Assembly (NCBI GenBank): GCA_028718525.1
Contig: JAQULP010000002.1
Coordinates: 1-64,000 of the forward strand
Direction: 5' to 3'
Source: Sulfuricurvum sp.
GTDB taxonomy: Bacteria; Campylobacterota; Campylobacteria; Campylobacterales; Sulfurimonadaceae
DNA length: 64,000 nucleotides
Shown in pieces: positions 36,403-44,432 of this stretch. Under the pieces are notes generated by a model. That model was not told the origin of the DNA. It did no database searches and saw nothing but the letters and a program-made list of their open reading frames with translations. The stretch's first letter is position 1; each line of letters starts with the position of its first letter. A program made the translations under genes and the position numbers.

Positions 36403-39400
36403 ATGAAAGCTTTTGGTGTGTTTTCACGGCTGATCGCCGTTTTTGGTGTGATGGTAATATTGGCTGTTTCAGGATGGGGATGGGGAGGTGGTGGAAGTTC
36501 ATCAAATAACCCCGCTGTTTCGCTGAGTTGTTCTCCTCTTAGTCTGAATGAAGGGAACAGCGGAAAAACTAATGTCACTTGTACGGTTTCATTGGATAAG
36601 GCACCCAATACCAAAGATTTGAAGCTGACGATTAAGACTTCTGACGGTACCGCAAAAACGAATGACAATGATTATAATAAACTGGATGATGATTTTAAAT
36701 TTAATAAAGACACATCTGAGTTAAATAAAGAATTTACTATTGAAATTAATGGTGATACGTCAGTAGAAAGTGATGAAACGTTTACCGCGAAAGTTCAAGA
36801 TAATGATACGGATAATGAGCAAGATTTTACACTGCCAAGTAATCAATCCATTACGATAGTCAATGACGACTCTGGAGGGGGAGGATCAATTTCGACTTGT
36901 CCCGGACAAATTATCACTAATCTTAACGGTGCAACGGCAAGTGCTACCGATTCAGCAAGTGGATCTATTTCGGCAAACGCAACCTACTATTATCAATTTA
37001 CCCCTGCTGTAACGGGGACGATACAGGTTAATTCAAGCGGGAGTAGTAGTAAAAATTCTCTTTTTATTAAAAATGGATGCGGTTCGAATTTATGGAGCCA
37101 GACTGATAATACGGATTCTAAAGCGTCAACGGCTATCAGTGTAGCGGCCGGTCAACAGATTGTCATTGCGTATGAAAATCGAAAAGATAGTTCGAAGACA
37201 TACAGTCTTGAATTTACCTTTACGGCCGGCGGATCAGGTACTACCACCCTTGATGTTACTAAAACTGTTGATAGCCCGAGTGCAAAAATTGGAGATCAGG
37301 TTACATTTACGATCGTAGGGAAAAATAATGGCAGTTCCAGTACACAAATAGAGATTATTGATACTTTACCAGCAGGATTAACCTATGTATCAGCTAATGA
37401 AAACAAACAAAATTTTAGCTGTTCACGAAGCGGACAAGTCATTACCTGTAATGGAAGCCGTAATTTTTCTCCAAATGAAAGTGTTGCAATAACGGTTACC
37501 GCTACCGTAGCAGCTAGTGGTACATTAACCAATACAGCTACGATCAAAGGGGCAAGCGGTACCAGTGTCATTGATACTGCTACAGCATCGGTAACGGGTG
37601 ATAATGGGGCACTTTCTGTATCAAATGCTTCTTTGAGTGAGGGTGACAGCGGTAGCAATCCAATGACATTTACCGTTTCACTCGATACATTGAATCCAGC
37701 ACAAGATGTAACTGTATCGTATGCTACGTCAAATGGAACCGCTACAGGGGGAACAAGTTGTACCAGCGGAGTCGATTATGTTACTAAAACAGGAACGGTA
37801 ACCATACCTCATAATACATTGTCAGCGACATTTCAGGTATCGGTATGCGGTGATACAACCGATACCGTAGATGAAACGTTTAATATAACACTTTCGAATC
37901 CGGTGAATGCAAGTATCGACGGTGCGACAGGAATAGGGACAATCAATGATGATGATGGAGTTATTCTTGGGTCAAATGACATGTGTTATGATACTCCGAC
38001 AACAAGTGGAGTATGTACAGGATTGGCAGGATTGAATTGTACGGTAACGACAACGATTAGGAATAAAAGTGGGGTCGCTTTAGACAATGTTCAACTGATT
38101 AAAGCGTATAATGGGATCAGCATGGGGGTTATCAGTGCAATTGGAATTGATGCTACCGCTAAGACAACTGCAACGGATACTGATAATGCGGAAACAAATG
38201 CTGCTCTTTCTTCATTCGGTTCAAATTTCGGGTTTAGCGGAACATACAATAAAGGGATTGTCTATCGCCCAGATACTTCTTCCCCATGGGGAACAAGTGA
38301 ATCCCATACGGTATATGATCGAACGGGCTTTGCATTCAACTTGGGAACAATGGAATATGTCGCTCAATATACAAAAGGGGGCAAAACTTATCAAAGTCAG
38401 CTAGCTTCATGTTCAATTAATACGTCTAGCCCTAGTACACGCGATTTTACAAAAACATTTAGTGCGAATATAAATGGTAACATGCAAATTATTGGTAACT
38501 CAGTCATGTTAAGCGGAACGCAGTGTGCTCCGGCAACAACCAACAATAATAATTTAACGCTTAAATTTGCGAATAAAGATACAGCTGTATCAACATTTAC
38601 ACGTTTCAACTCAACGTCTGCCGATTTATCGCTTCCGGATGGTATTGTAGCGGATGATATAGAATGGGCAGGATTGTACTGGCAGGGTCGATTAAGCAGT
38701 TCTTCATCCAAAAAAGCAAACGGGCAAAGTGTTCTTTTAAAAACGCCGGCCATGAACGATTATGTGACTATTCAGACGGATCCAAGCAAGTTTAATTGGA
38801 CAACCAGTCAATTTGAATATCAAGGTGTTGCCGATATAACCGATTATGTCAAAAGTGGAATGGATGGAACGTATTGGGTAGCCAATGTGAATGCTGAAGA
38901 GATGAGTAATGGATATGGTGCTTGGTCATTGGTAATCGTTTATAAAGAACAAGCAGCGTCTCTTAAAAATATTTCGGTCTATGATGGATTCATGGGTATC
39001 TATAAAGGGGCAAGTGGAACGAACGGAATTTATAACAATAAACCGGTTACTTTATCAGGTTTTTTAACCCCTACAAGTGGGGATGTTAATTCTAAATTTT
39101 TAGTCTTTGCCGGGGAAGGGGATATATCACTTGCTGATAGTGTAACTATGACAGATAATACCAATACAGCTCAATCATTCGGGAGTAATGTTTTTAACTC
39201 CAGTGAACAGATTGAAGGAGTGAATGTCATATCGCGCAACCCTTCTTGTGCCAATACTATAGGCGTTGATATCGATACGTTTAATGTTGGTTCTACTAGT
39301 TCTACAACACCTATCATTGGGAATGCTCAAACAGAGACAACAGTGACACTTACCAGTGGAGGAGATGAATATTTTCCAGGGGTATTTGCATTTTCAACCG

Positions 39401-41991
39401 AATTGTATACTCCAGATGTCTGTTACACAGAAAATGTTCTTTTTAACAACTTACCAGTTTCATCAAGTAATTTACCATCAAGTGGCGATGTAGTGACGTA
39501 TGATGTCGGTATTACCAATAAAAATAATGAAACTGCAAAAGGGGTTTTTATCGAAAAAGTTTTCGATAAGCCTCGTGAGATTACTTATGTTGCCAACAGC
39601 ATGAGTATTGCGCCGATTCCGGGAACCACGTATTCGAGCAAAACGGATACACTCAATGATGATACAGCAGAATTTGCAAGTGATACCAATACATCAAAAT
39701 TTTTCTTAGGAACGGGTGCATCTGCGGGAATGGGTGGGAGCATTGCCAAAGACGTTCTAACCAAGTTTAAATACAATACCCAAATTGGTGATCAGAATGC
39801 AAGTGAAAATATCTATCTTGTCAGTTATCGAAATGATCAGCTCGGGGTAGATTTTACCGGAATCCCGATCCGTAAATGTCAGGATTTCAATAATAGTTTC
39901 GGTATCCAAGTTCCAATTCCAGGAAAATTTAATACGGTAATGACAGGTCGGGTAACTGATGGCAGTGATAATGGAAGTCCTTACAGCGAAAATAGATTAT
40001 TGACCCAAATAACAAATAAGAATTTTTCACTCGATGTTCTATCATTGGCAGATGATTTAAGAACAATAAATACTGGATTTAAAGGGGTGGTTCAAGTTGA
40101 GTTTATTACGCCTCCGTATGATACGTGTGCGGATGCTCCATTGTTGGCAGGAAGCCCTACATTGTACGCTGGATTTGTTGGTACAAGTCAAGGAGGAGGG
40201 CGTGCTGCTGTAGAAACCGATAACGGTGCGACTTCCTTCGCTATTCCTACTGCATCAAGTAATACAGCTGCTCGGGTTCGATATGTTGTCAATAGCTCAA
40301 ACAGTACAGTTCAATGGAATTGCACGAATAATACAGATGCGTGTATTTGGGGAATGCTTGTAAGTACATTCGGAAATAATGCCAATACTCCTTGCAGCGC
40401 TGAATGTCAGCCTGGTGGTGGTAGCGGTGCCAATCAAAAAACTCCAGCATGTGTTGAATGTGTTTTTGGTCCCTCCCATACAAAAACATCCTGTTCTAAA
40501 GATGTATTCGCAATCCGTCCTGATCGAATCAATATTGATGTCAATGAGACACGATTGATTGGAGGAAAGTTATACCAATATAATATGGATGCAACGCAAT
40601 ACGGGATCACGACAGCTTCAGCCGGGTATACACAAACAATTGATAATACATCAGATAAAAATGGAACTATGCAACTTATTGTTCCAACGGGTTGTACGTT
40701 GGCATCATCTCCTATACCTTTGAATCAATCGATAACCTTTAACAGTGGGGATGGAAGTTTAGCATGGCAATATCCAAATGTTGGAGATGTGAATATTACT
40801 GTAGCTGATCAGAATTGGGTTATGGCAGATTTGAATAGTTCTTCACCTTCAGATAGTGATTGTGTAGAAGGAAGCACTTCAAATTCCATTGACGAAAATG
40901 GAAAAGTCGGGTGTTTGATCAAAGGGATAAAACAGGTAACTTTTTTCCCAAAACAGTTGGATGCAGCGATGACAATAGTCAACAAAGCTTCAAGTGGAAG
41001 CTATACGTATTTATCAAACGAGCGAAATATGTCAGTACCAATGAATGTCAATATTACTGCCTCCATAGAAGGTGGTGGAACAGCAACCAATTATACTGCT
41101 AACTGTTTTGCAAGAGATATTAACACATCAATATCATTAGTAAATGATAAACCACTTTTATGGAATACGGCAAAAACAAGAATTAATTTTTATGATGATT
41201 TAAATATAACATCAAAACAAATGAGTCAAATAAGACCATCAGCTATTTTTAAAAGTGGAGAGGGAAATTTTACAAATGGTGTTGCCCCAATTAAGTGGTA
41301 TTTTAATTTTGATAGAAATCAAACCATTCCTGAACCTTCATTTAATATAGCTCGAAACGATTTTAATATTACGTCAATTATTGATCAAAATTCAACGAGT
41401 GGTAATGATTTTGATCGAACAAATGATATGAATGTTACTTTTGTTTACGGCCGTTTTATCCCAAGAGACGTACGGGTTTTCGGTAACAGCGGATTCAGCG
41501 CCAATGGATGGTATGAAGTGTTTGCTGCGCCGGCAATCGGAGCAACGGCGTTAGTCCCAAGCCGCAATGAAAGCGGATGGTATATCAACAGTTTACATAA
41601 CGATGCAACCGATGGAGACGCTTCGGTGAGTCGTGTAAGCCCGGCTCCTACGGGTGTCGCTTTGCCGTTAACATCGGTATCGAATGCAACGGGGATAGAG
41701 ACGTATACTTTCGTCGGGCAAACACCGCCGTACAGTGCGAAAGCGCATATCGATACCGACTCGTGGCTGTGGTACGGTATCAATGCTAGCGGTTACGTTG
41801 ATCCCGACGGAACACATATGGATTGCTTTACCCATCCGTGTTTCAATATCAATGTGGTTCAGCCGCTAGGGGCATCGGGAAGTGCAAAAAGCGGAGCCGA
41901 GCAAAACAAAGGGAGCAAATCAACCGTAAACAGTGCCAAATCCGGCAGCACCTTTAAAAGTACGAGCGAATACGCTCCTTCGATCCGATGA
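36403..41991 (+). CDS. Giant secreted multidomain surface protein, putative pilus-tip adhesin
   Basis: 1862 residues; start 36403 follows AAGGAGG. A signal peptide (VFGVMVILAVSG) is followed by WGWGGGGSSS where a lipobox cysteine might be expected. Domains by pattern: Calx-beta-like (~40-157), a pre-peptidase C-terminal-like domain (~165-275), DUF11 (~283-396), a second Calx-beta (~403-520), a DUF3344-like region with DDIEWAGLYWQGRL and GAWSLVIVYKEQ (~700-1000), a second DUF11-like domain (~1026-1132), a cysteine-rich stretch (~1331-1366) followed by DVFAIRPDRI and NVGDVNITV, recalling MshQ-type proteins, and a conserved C-terminus (~1680-1862). It overlaps the first pseudopilin gene by ATGA. 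I infer a tip adhesin carried by pseudopilins. Confidence 0.65.
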   Translation: MKAFGVFSRLIAVFGVMVILAVSGWGWGGGGSSSNNPAVSLSCSPLSLNEGNSGKTNVTCTVSLDKAPNTKDLKLTIKTSDGTAKTNDNDYNKLDDDFKFNKDTSELNKEFTIEINGDTSVESDETFTAKVQDNDTDNEQDFTLPSNQSITIVNDDSGGGGSISTCPGQIITNLNGATASATDSASGSISANATYYYQFTPAVTGTIQVNSSGSSSKNSLFIKNGCGSNLWSQTDNTDSKASTAISVAAGQQIVIAYENRKDSSKTYSLEFTFTAGGSGTTTLDVTKTVDSPSAKIGDQVTFTIVGKNNGSSSTQIEIIDTLPAGLTYVSANENKQNFSCSRSGQVITCNGSRNFSPNESVAITVTATVAASGTLTNTATIKGASGTSVIDTATASVTGDNGALSVSNASLSEGDSGSNPMTFTVSLDTLNPAQDVTVSYATSNGTATGGTSCTSGVDYVTKTGTVTIPHNTLSATFQVSVCGDTTDTVDETFNITLSNPVNASIDGATGIGTINDDDGVILGSNDMCYDTPTTSGVCTGLAGLNCTVTTTIRNKSGVALDNVQLIKAYNGISMGVISAIGIDATAKTTATDTDNAETNAALSSFGSNFGFSGTYNKGIVYRPDTSSPWGTSESHTVYDRTGFAFNLGTMEYVAQYTKGGKTYQSQLASCSINTSSPSTRDFTKTFSANINGNMQIIGNSVMLSGTQCAPATTNNNNLTLKFANKDTAVSTFTRFNSTSADLSLPDGIVADDIEWAGLYWQGRLSSSSSKKANGQSVLLKTPAMNDYVTIQTDPSKFNWTTSQFEYQGVADITDYVKSGMDGTYWVANVNAEEMSNGYGAWSLVIVYKEQAASLKNISVYDGFMGIYKGASGTNGIYNNKPVTLSGFLTPTSGDVNSKFLVFAGEGDISLADSVTMTDNTNTAQSFGSNVFNSSEQIEGVNVISRNPSCANTIGVDIDTFNVGSTSSTTPIIGNAQTETTVTLTSGGDEYFPGVFAFSTELYTPDVCYTENVLFNNLPVSSSNLPSSGDVVTYDVGITNKNNETAKGVFIEKVFDKPREITYVANSMSIAPIPGTTYSSKTDTLNDDTAEFASDTNTSKFFLGTGASAGMGGSIAKDVLTKFKYNTQIGDQNASENIYLVSYRNDQLGVDFTGIPIRKCQDFNNSFGIQVPIPGKFNTVMTGRVTDGSDNGSPYSENRLLTQITNKNFSLDVLSLADDLRTINTGFKGVVQVEFITPPYDTCADAPLLAGSPTLYAGFVGTSQGGGRAAVETDNGATSFAIPTASSNTAARVRYVVNSSNSTVQWNCTNNTDACIWGMLVSTFGNNANTPCSAECQPGGGSGANQKTPACVECVFGPSHTKTSCSKDVFAIRPDRINIDVNETRLIGGKLYQYNMDATQYGITTASAGYTQTIDNTSDKNGTMQLIVPTGCTLASSPIPLNQSITFNSGDGSLAWQYPNVGDVNITVADQNWVMADLNSSSPSDSDCVEGSTSNSIDENGKVGCLIKGIKQVTFFPKQLDAAMTIVNKASSGSYTYLSNERNMSVPMNVNITASIEGGGTATNYTANCFARDINTSISLVNDKPLLWNTAKTRINFYDDLNITSKQMSQIRPSAIFKSGEGNFTNGVAPIKWYFNFDRNQTIPEPSFNIARNDFNITSIIDQNSTSGNDFDRTNDMNVTFVYGRFIPRDVRVFGNSGFSANGWYEVFAAPAIGATALVPSRNESGWYINSLHNDATDGDASVSRVSPAPTGVALPLTSVSNATGIETYTFVGQTPPYSAKAHIDTDSWLWYGINASGYVDPDGTHMDCFTHPCFNINVVQPLGASGSAKSGAEQNKGSKSTVNSAKSGSTFKSTSEYAPSIR

Positions 41992-42656
41992 GGTTACCGA
42001 TGCGTTCGGCAATGGCGATGATCGAACTGATTTTTGCTATCGTCATTATTGCCATAAGCATAATGACGATACCCTCCATGATGAATATCGCCGACAATGC
42101 GACGAAAAAGGCGGTAATCGATGATGATATCATCCCCCGCCTAAGCGGATGGGTCTTTGATAAATTTCAGGCCCGTTGGGATCAAAATTATCAGACCGGA
42201 GGATCGGGACCGCTGATCATGAACCCGGATACGGGGGATTTGAATTGTACCCGTAACGGTAGGTACCGATGGGGATCGGATGAAAATATCACCTCAATGG
42301 AGTGCAATACAGCCGCTAATCCATCGGTTATCCCTGCTCCGGGTGACGGAAACGTCTCACAGGGGATTGAACAGTTAAACGGCGGTAGCGAGACGATTAG
42401 CGTAACGGCAACGGGTGGAGTAACCTATAGCGTGGATGCGACCTACAGTGTCCGTTACGTTGATTCTACGGTGGTTCGTAACGGCAATACCGAAACGGCG
42501 GTTTGGAGATTGGGATCTTCAGGAGATATGGTGCCGGACGGCTCTGTCGGGACGGCTATGAATACGCGGACTCATCTCAAACGGGTTGTAACACGGTTTG
42601 AGAGTCCTGATACGAACATCACGCTCACTTTTTTCAAATCCAACAAAGGGAACTGA
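41988..42656 (+). CDS. Type IV pilin-like (pseudopilin) protein 1
   Basis: A 222-residue protein with a class III signal: a short basic leader, then RSA^MAMIEL with alanine at -1 and the conserved glutamate at +5, and a hydrophobic helix IFAIVIIAISIMTIP. The mature domain is strand-rich with two cysteines (DLNCTRNG and SMECNTA) that could form a disulfide. Start at ATG 41988 overlaps the giant gene stop (ATGA). It resembles MSHA- or GspH/I-type minor pilins; exact class unknown. Confidence 0.75.
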   Translation: MRLPMRSAMAMIELIFAIVIIAISIMTIPSMMNIADNATKKAVIDDDIIPRLSGWVFDKFQARWDQNYQTGGSGPLIMNPDTGDLNCTRNGRYRWGSDENITSMECNTAANPSVIPAPGDGNVSQGIEQLNGGSETISVTATGGVTYSVDATYSVRYVDSTVVRNGNTETAVWRLGSSGDMVPDGSVGTAMNTRTHLKRVVTRFESPDTNITLTFFKSNKGN

Positions 42657-43540
42657 TGAAAAAGGTTACGATTAGACCTGCCTTCACGATGATAGAGCTT
42701 CTGTTTGTCATAGTTGTTTTGGGGATTGTCGGAGGGCTCGCGCTTGAAGCGGTTCGCCAATACTATGAGGGGATCTACAGAACGGGAGAATACGCCAAAC
42801 GATCGGCCGATGCCGATCACATTCTCGATCAACTCTCAAAATATTTTGAATATGCGATTGACAGTTCCATTGTCAATATAGATAGTTCGGAAACATGTTT
42901 GGGGCGGCCGGACACGAGCAGCAGCGGAAATTATACGGTCGCGTTTGTCGGGGTTGACCGTGACGGCTTGCAAGGGATCTGGGACGGTATCCGCTGGAGC
43001 CCGACATGGAGCGAAGAGGTTATGACGGCAACGGGAAGCACGATTGTGACGGCCAGTGACACGAACTATACGGCTGGTGGAATCAGTAATAATAACGATG
43101 CCCTTTTTGATGATGACATCAATAATACCAATATTTGTGACGATTATAAATGGAACAGTACCTCGACAACCACCAAATACAATCTGATAACGGCGCATAC
43201 CGATCATACCCTTACGCTGCAGACGACCCCCGCAAACGGTAAACGAAAGTATCTGTTGCGCAGCGGTTACGCCTTTAAGGTAGAATCTGACGGAAAATTT
43301 GTGATGTATGATAATTTCAGACCCTGGAAAGGGGAAACTTATTCAACCGGAAGAGATAACACGCTGGGTGAAAATGTTGCCCACTTCTACGTGAATTACG
43401 CCTCAGATGCCAATGAATCGACACAGGGGTTGATATGGCGATTAAAAGTATGTATGCAGGGGATCGATACAAACTTAAGCAACAGCAGTTCAAGCTCTAA
43501 TGATATCTGCAGAGAAAGGACGGTACATGTACGTTACTAA
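42656..43540 (+). CDS. Type IV pilin-like (pseudopilin) protein 2
   Basis: A 294-residue pseudopilin, the clearest of the three: leader MKKVTIRPA, cleavage before FTMIEL with Glu+5, then LFVIVVLGIVGGLALEAV. Its large globular part contains several cysteines (SETCLGR, NICDDYK, LKVCMQG, DICRERT) and many Asn/Asp/Thr. Size fits a J- or W-type minor pseudopilin (GspJ/PilW-like). It overlaps the genes on both sides, by one base upstream and 14 bases downstream. Confidence 0.8.
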   Translation: MKKVTIRPAFTMIELLFVIVVLGIVGGLALEAVRQYYEGIYRTGEYAKRSADADHILDQLSKYFEYAIDSSIVNIDSSETCLGRPDTSSSGNYTVAFVGVDRDGLQGIWDGIRWSPTWSEEVMTATGSTIVTASDTNYTAGGISNNNDALFDDDINNTNICDDYKWNSTSTTTKYNLITAHTDHTLTLQTTPANGKRKYLLRSGYAFKVESDGKFVMYDNFRPWKGETYSTGRDNTLGENVAHFYVNYASDANESTQGLIWRLKVCMQGIDTNLSNSSSSSNDICRERTVHVRY

Positions 43541-43973
43541 ACGCCCTGCATTCGCAATGATATTGGCTATTTTTGTCGTATTGCTGGTGGCTATGGGTGG
43601 GGTCATGCTCCTGAATAAAGCCTCTTTGCGGGGCAAATCAATCGGTGACAATTATCTGAAAGCCCAAGCCGAACTTCTGGCTGAGAGTGCTACGGAATTT
43701 GCGGTTATGCGTGCACAAGGGGACGCTCATGCCGCTAACAGCTGTTTGAACGAGCTGAATATTACGGTAAATGACGCTTCGAATAATCCTATGTTCGATG
43801 TTAATGTTAGTTTAGCCTACTCTTTTATGGGAGCGGCGACATCTCCGGCGTGTACGACGTTAGCTTCATTAACGGGGAAAACTACCATGATATTGATTGA
43901 TACGACGGTTACCGATCATAATCTGAGTACGGAACCGATACGGGTTCATAGACGTTCTTGGCAAAAATTATAG
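43527..43973 (+). CDS. PilX/GspK-like minor pseudopilin without Glu+5
   Basis: Start at 43527 behind AGGACGG gives 148 residues. The leader TKRPA is followed by FAMILAIFVVLLVAMGGVMLL, so position +5 is leucine and not glutamate. Loss of Glu+5 is characteristic of tip pseudopilins such as GspK and PilX-like proteins. The mature domain has the LKAQAELLAESATEFAVM helix and a cysteine pair (NSCLNEL, SPACTTL). Last gene of the operon; a weak hairpin follows at 43988. Confidence 0.72.
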   Translation: MYVTKRPAFAMILAIFVVLLVAMGGVMLLNKASLRGKSIGDNYLKAQAELLAESATEFAVMRAQGDAHAANSCLNELNITVNDASNNPMFDVNVSLAYSFMGAATSPACTTLASLTGKTTMILIDTTVTDHNLSTEPIRVHRRSWQKL

Positions 43974-43987
43974 ACGGCTCTTAAAAA

Positions 43988-44000
43988 GGGGTAAATCCCC
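43988..44000. terminator. Weak hairpin between pseudopilin and response-regulator genes
   Basis: GGGG-TAAAT-CCCC between two convergent genes, flanked by A-runs on both sides, so either strand would be followed by a partial T-tract on transcription of the other. Only four GC pairs, so weak. Confidence 0.35.
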
Positions 44001-44040
44001 AAAAGGGAAGATATTTCTTTGGAAGAAATAGGAAGAAATA

Positions 44041-44418
44041 TTATAAGACGAGTTGAGAGATTTTAGCGACAACGTCTTTTTCGCGTACCGGTTTCATCAG
44101 AAAGCCGTTTGCTCCGCATTCAAGCGCTTCACCTTTTTTAGTCTCATCGGTCGTAAGGACGATCACCGGAAGTTGGCGAAGGGATTCATCGGCGCGTATG
44201 ACTTTGAGCATTTCGATCCCACCCATCACCGGCATAATAATATCCAGCAGGATGATATCGATGTCATCCTGCGTCTTGAGTACACCGATAGCGTCGGCTC
44301 CGTTTTTCGCCTCGACAACTTGGGAGACATTGGGTGTTTTCATCAGCATAGTTTTGAGTAGTTTGAGATTGATCATATCATCATCAACCGCAAGTACTTT
44401 TAATTTTTTATCGCTCAT
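44041..44418 (-). CDS. CheY-like single-domain response regulator
   Basis: A 125-residue receiver domain with the acidic pocket VDDD, phospho-acceptor Asp in ILLDIIMPVMGG (~residue 57), the signalling threonine in VLTTDE and the lysine in FLMKPV. No output domain. It is the last gene of a leftward four-gene phosphorelay and lies 14 nt after the hybrid kinase, which is its likely phosphodonor through the Hpt protein (inference). CheY-like action on flagellar motors or another target is open. Confidence 0.9.
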   Translation of the reverse strand: MSDKKLKVLAVDDDMINLKLLKTMLMKTPNVSQVVEAKNGADAIGVLKTQDDIDIILLDIIMPVMGGIEMLKVIRADESLRQLPVIVLTTDETKKGEALECGANGFLMKPVREKDVVAKISQLVL

Positions 44419-44432
44419 TTACTTTCCCTGCT

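Noticed and set aside
44021-44040. Direct repeat GGAAGAAATA twice before the response-regulator stop
   Set aside because: Two ten-base copies only, in an AT-rich spacer; most likely chance.
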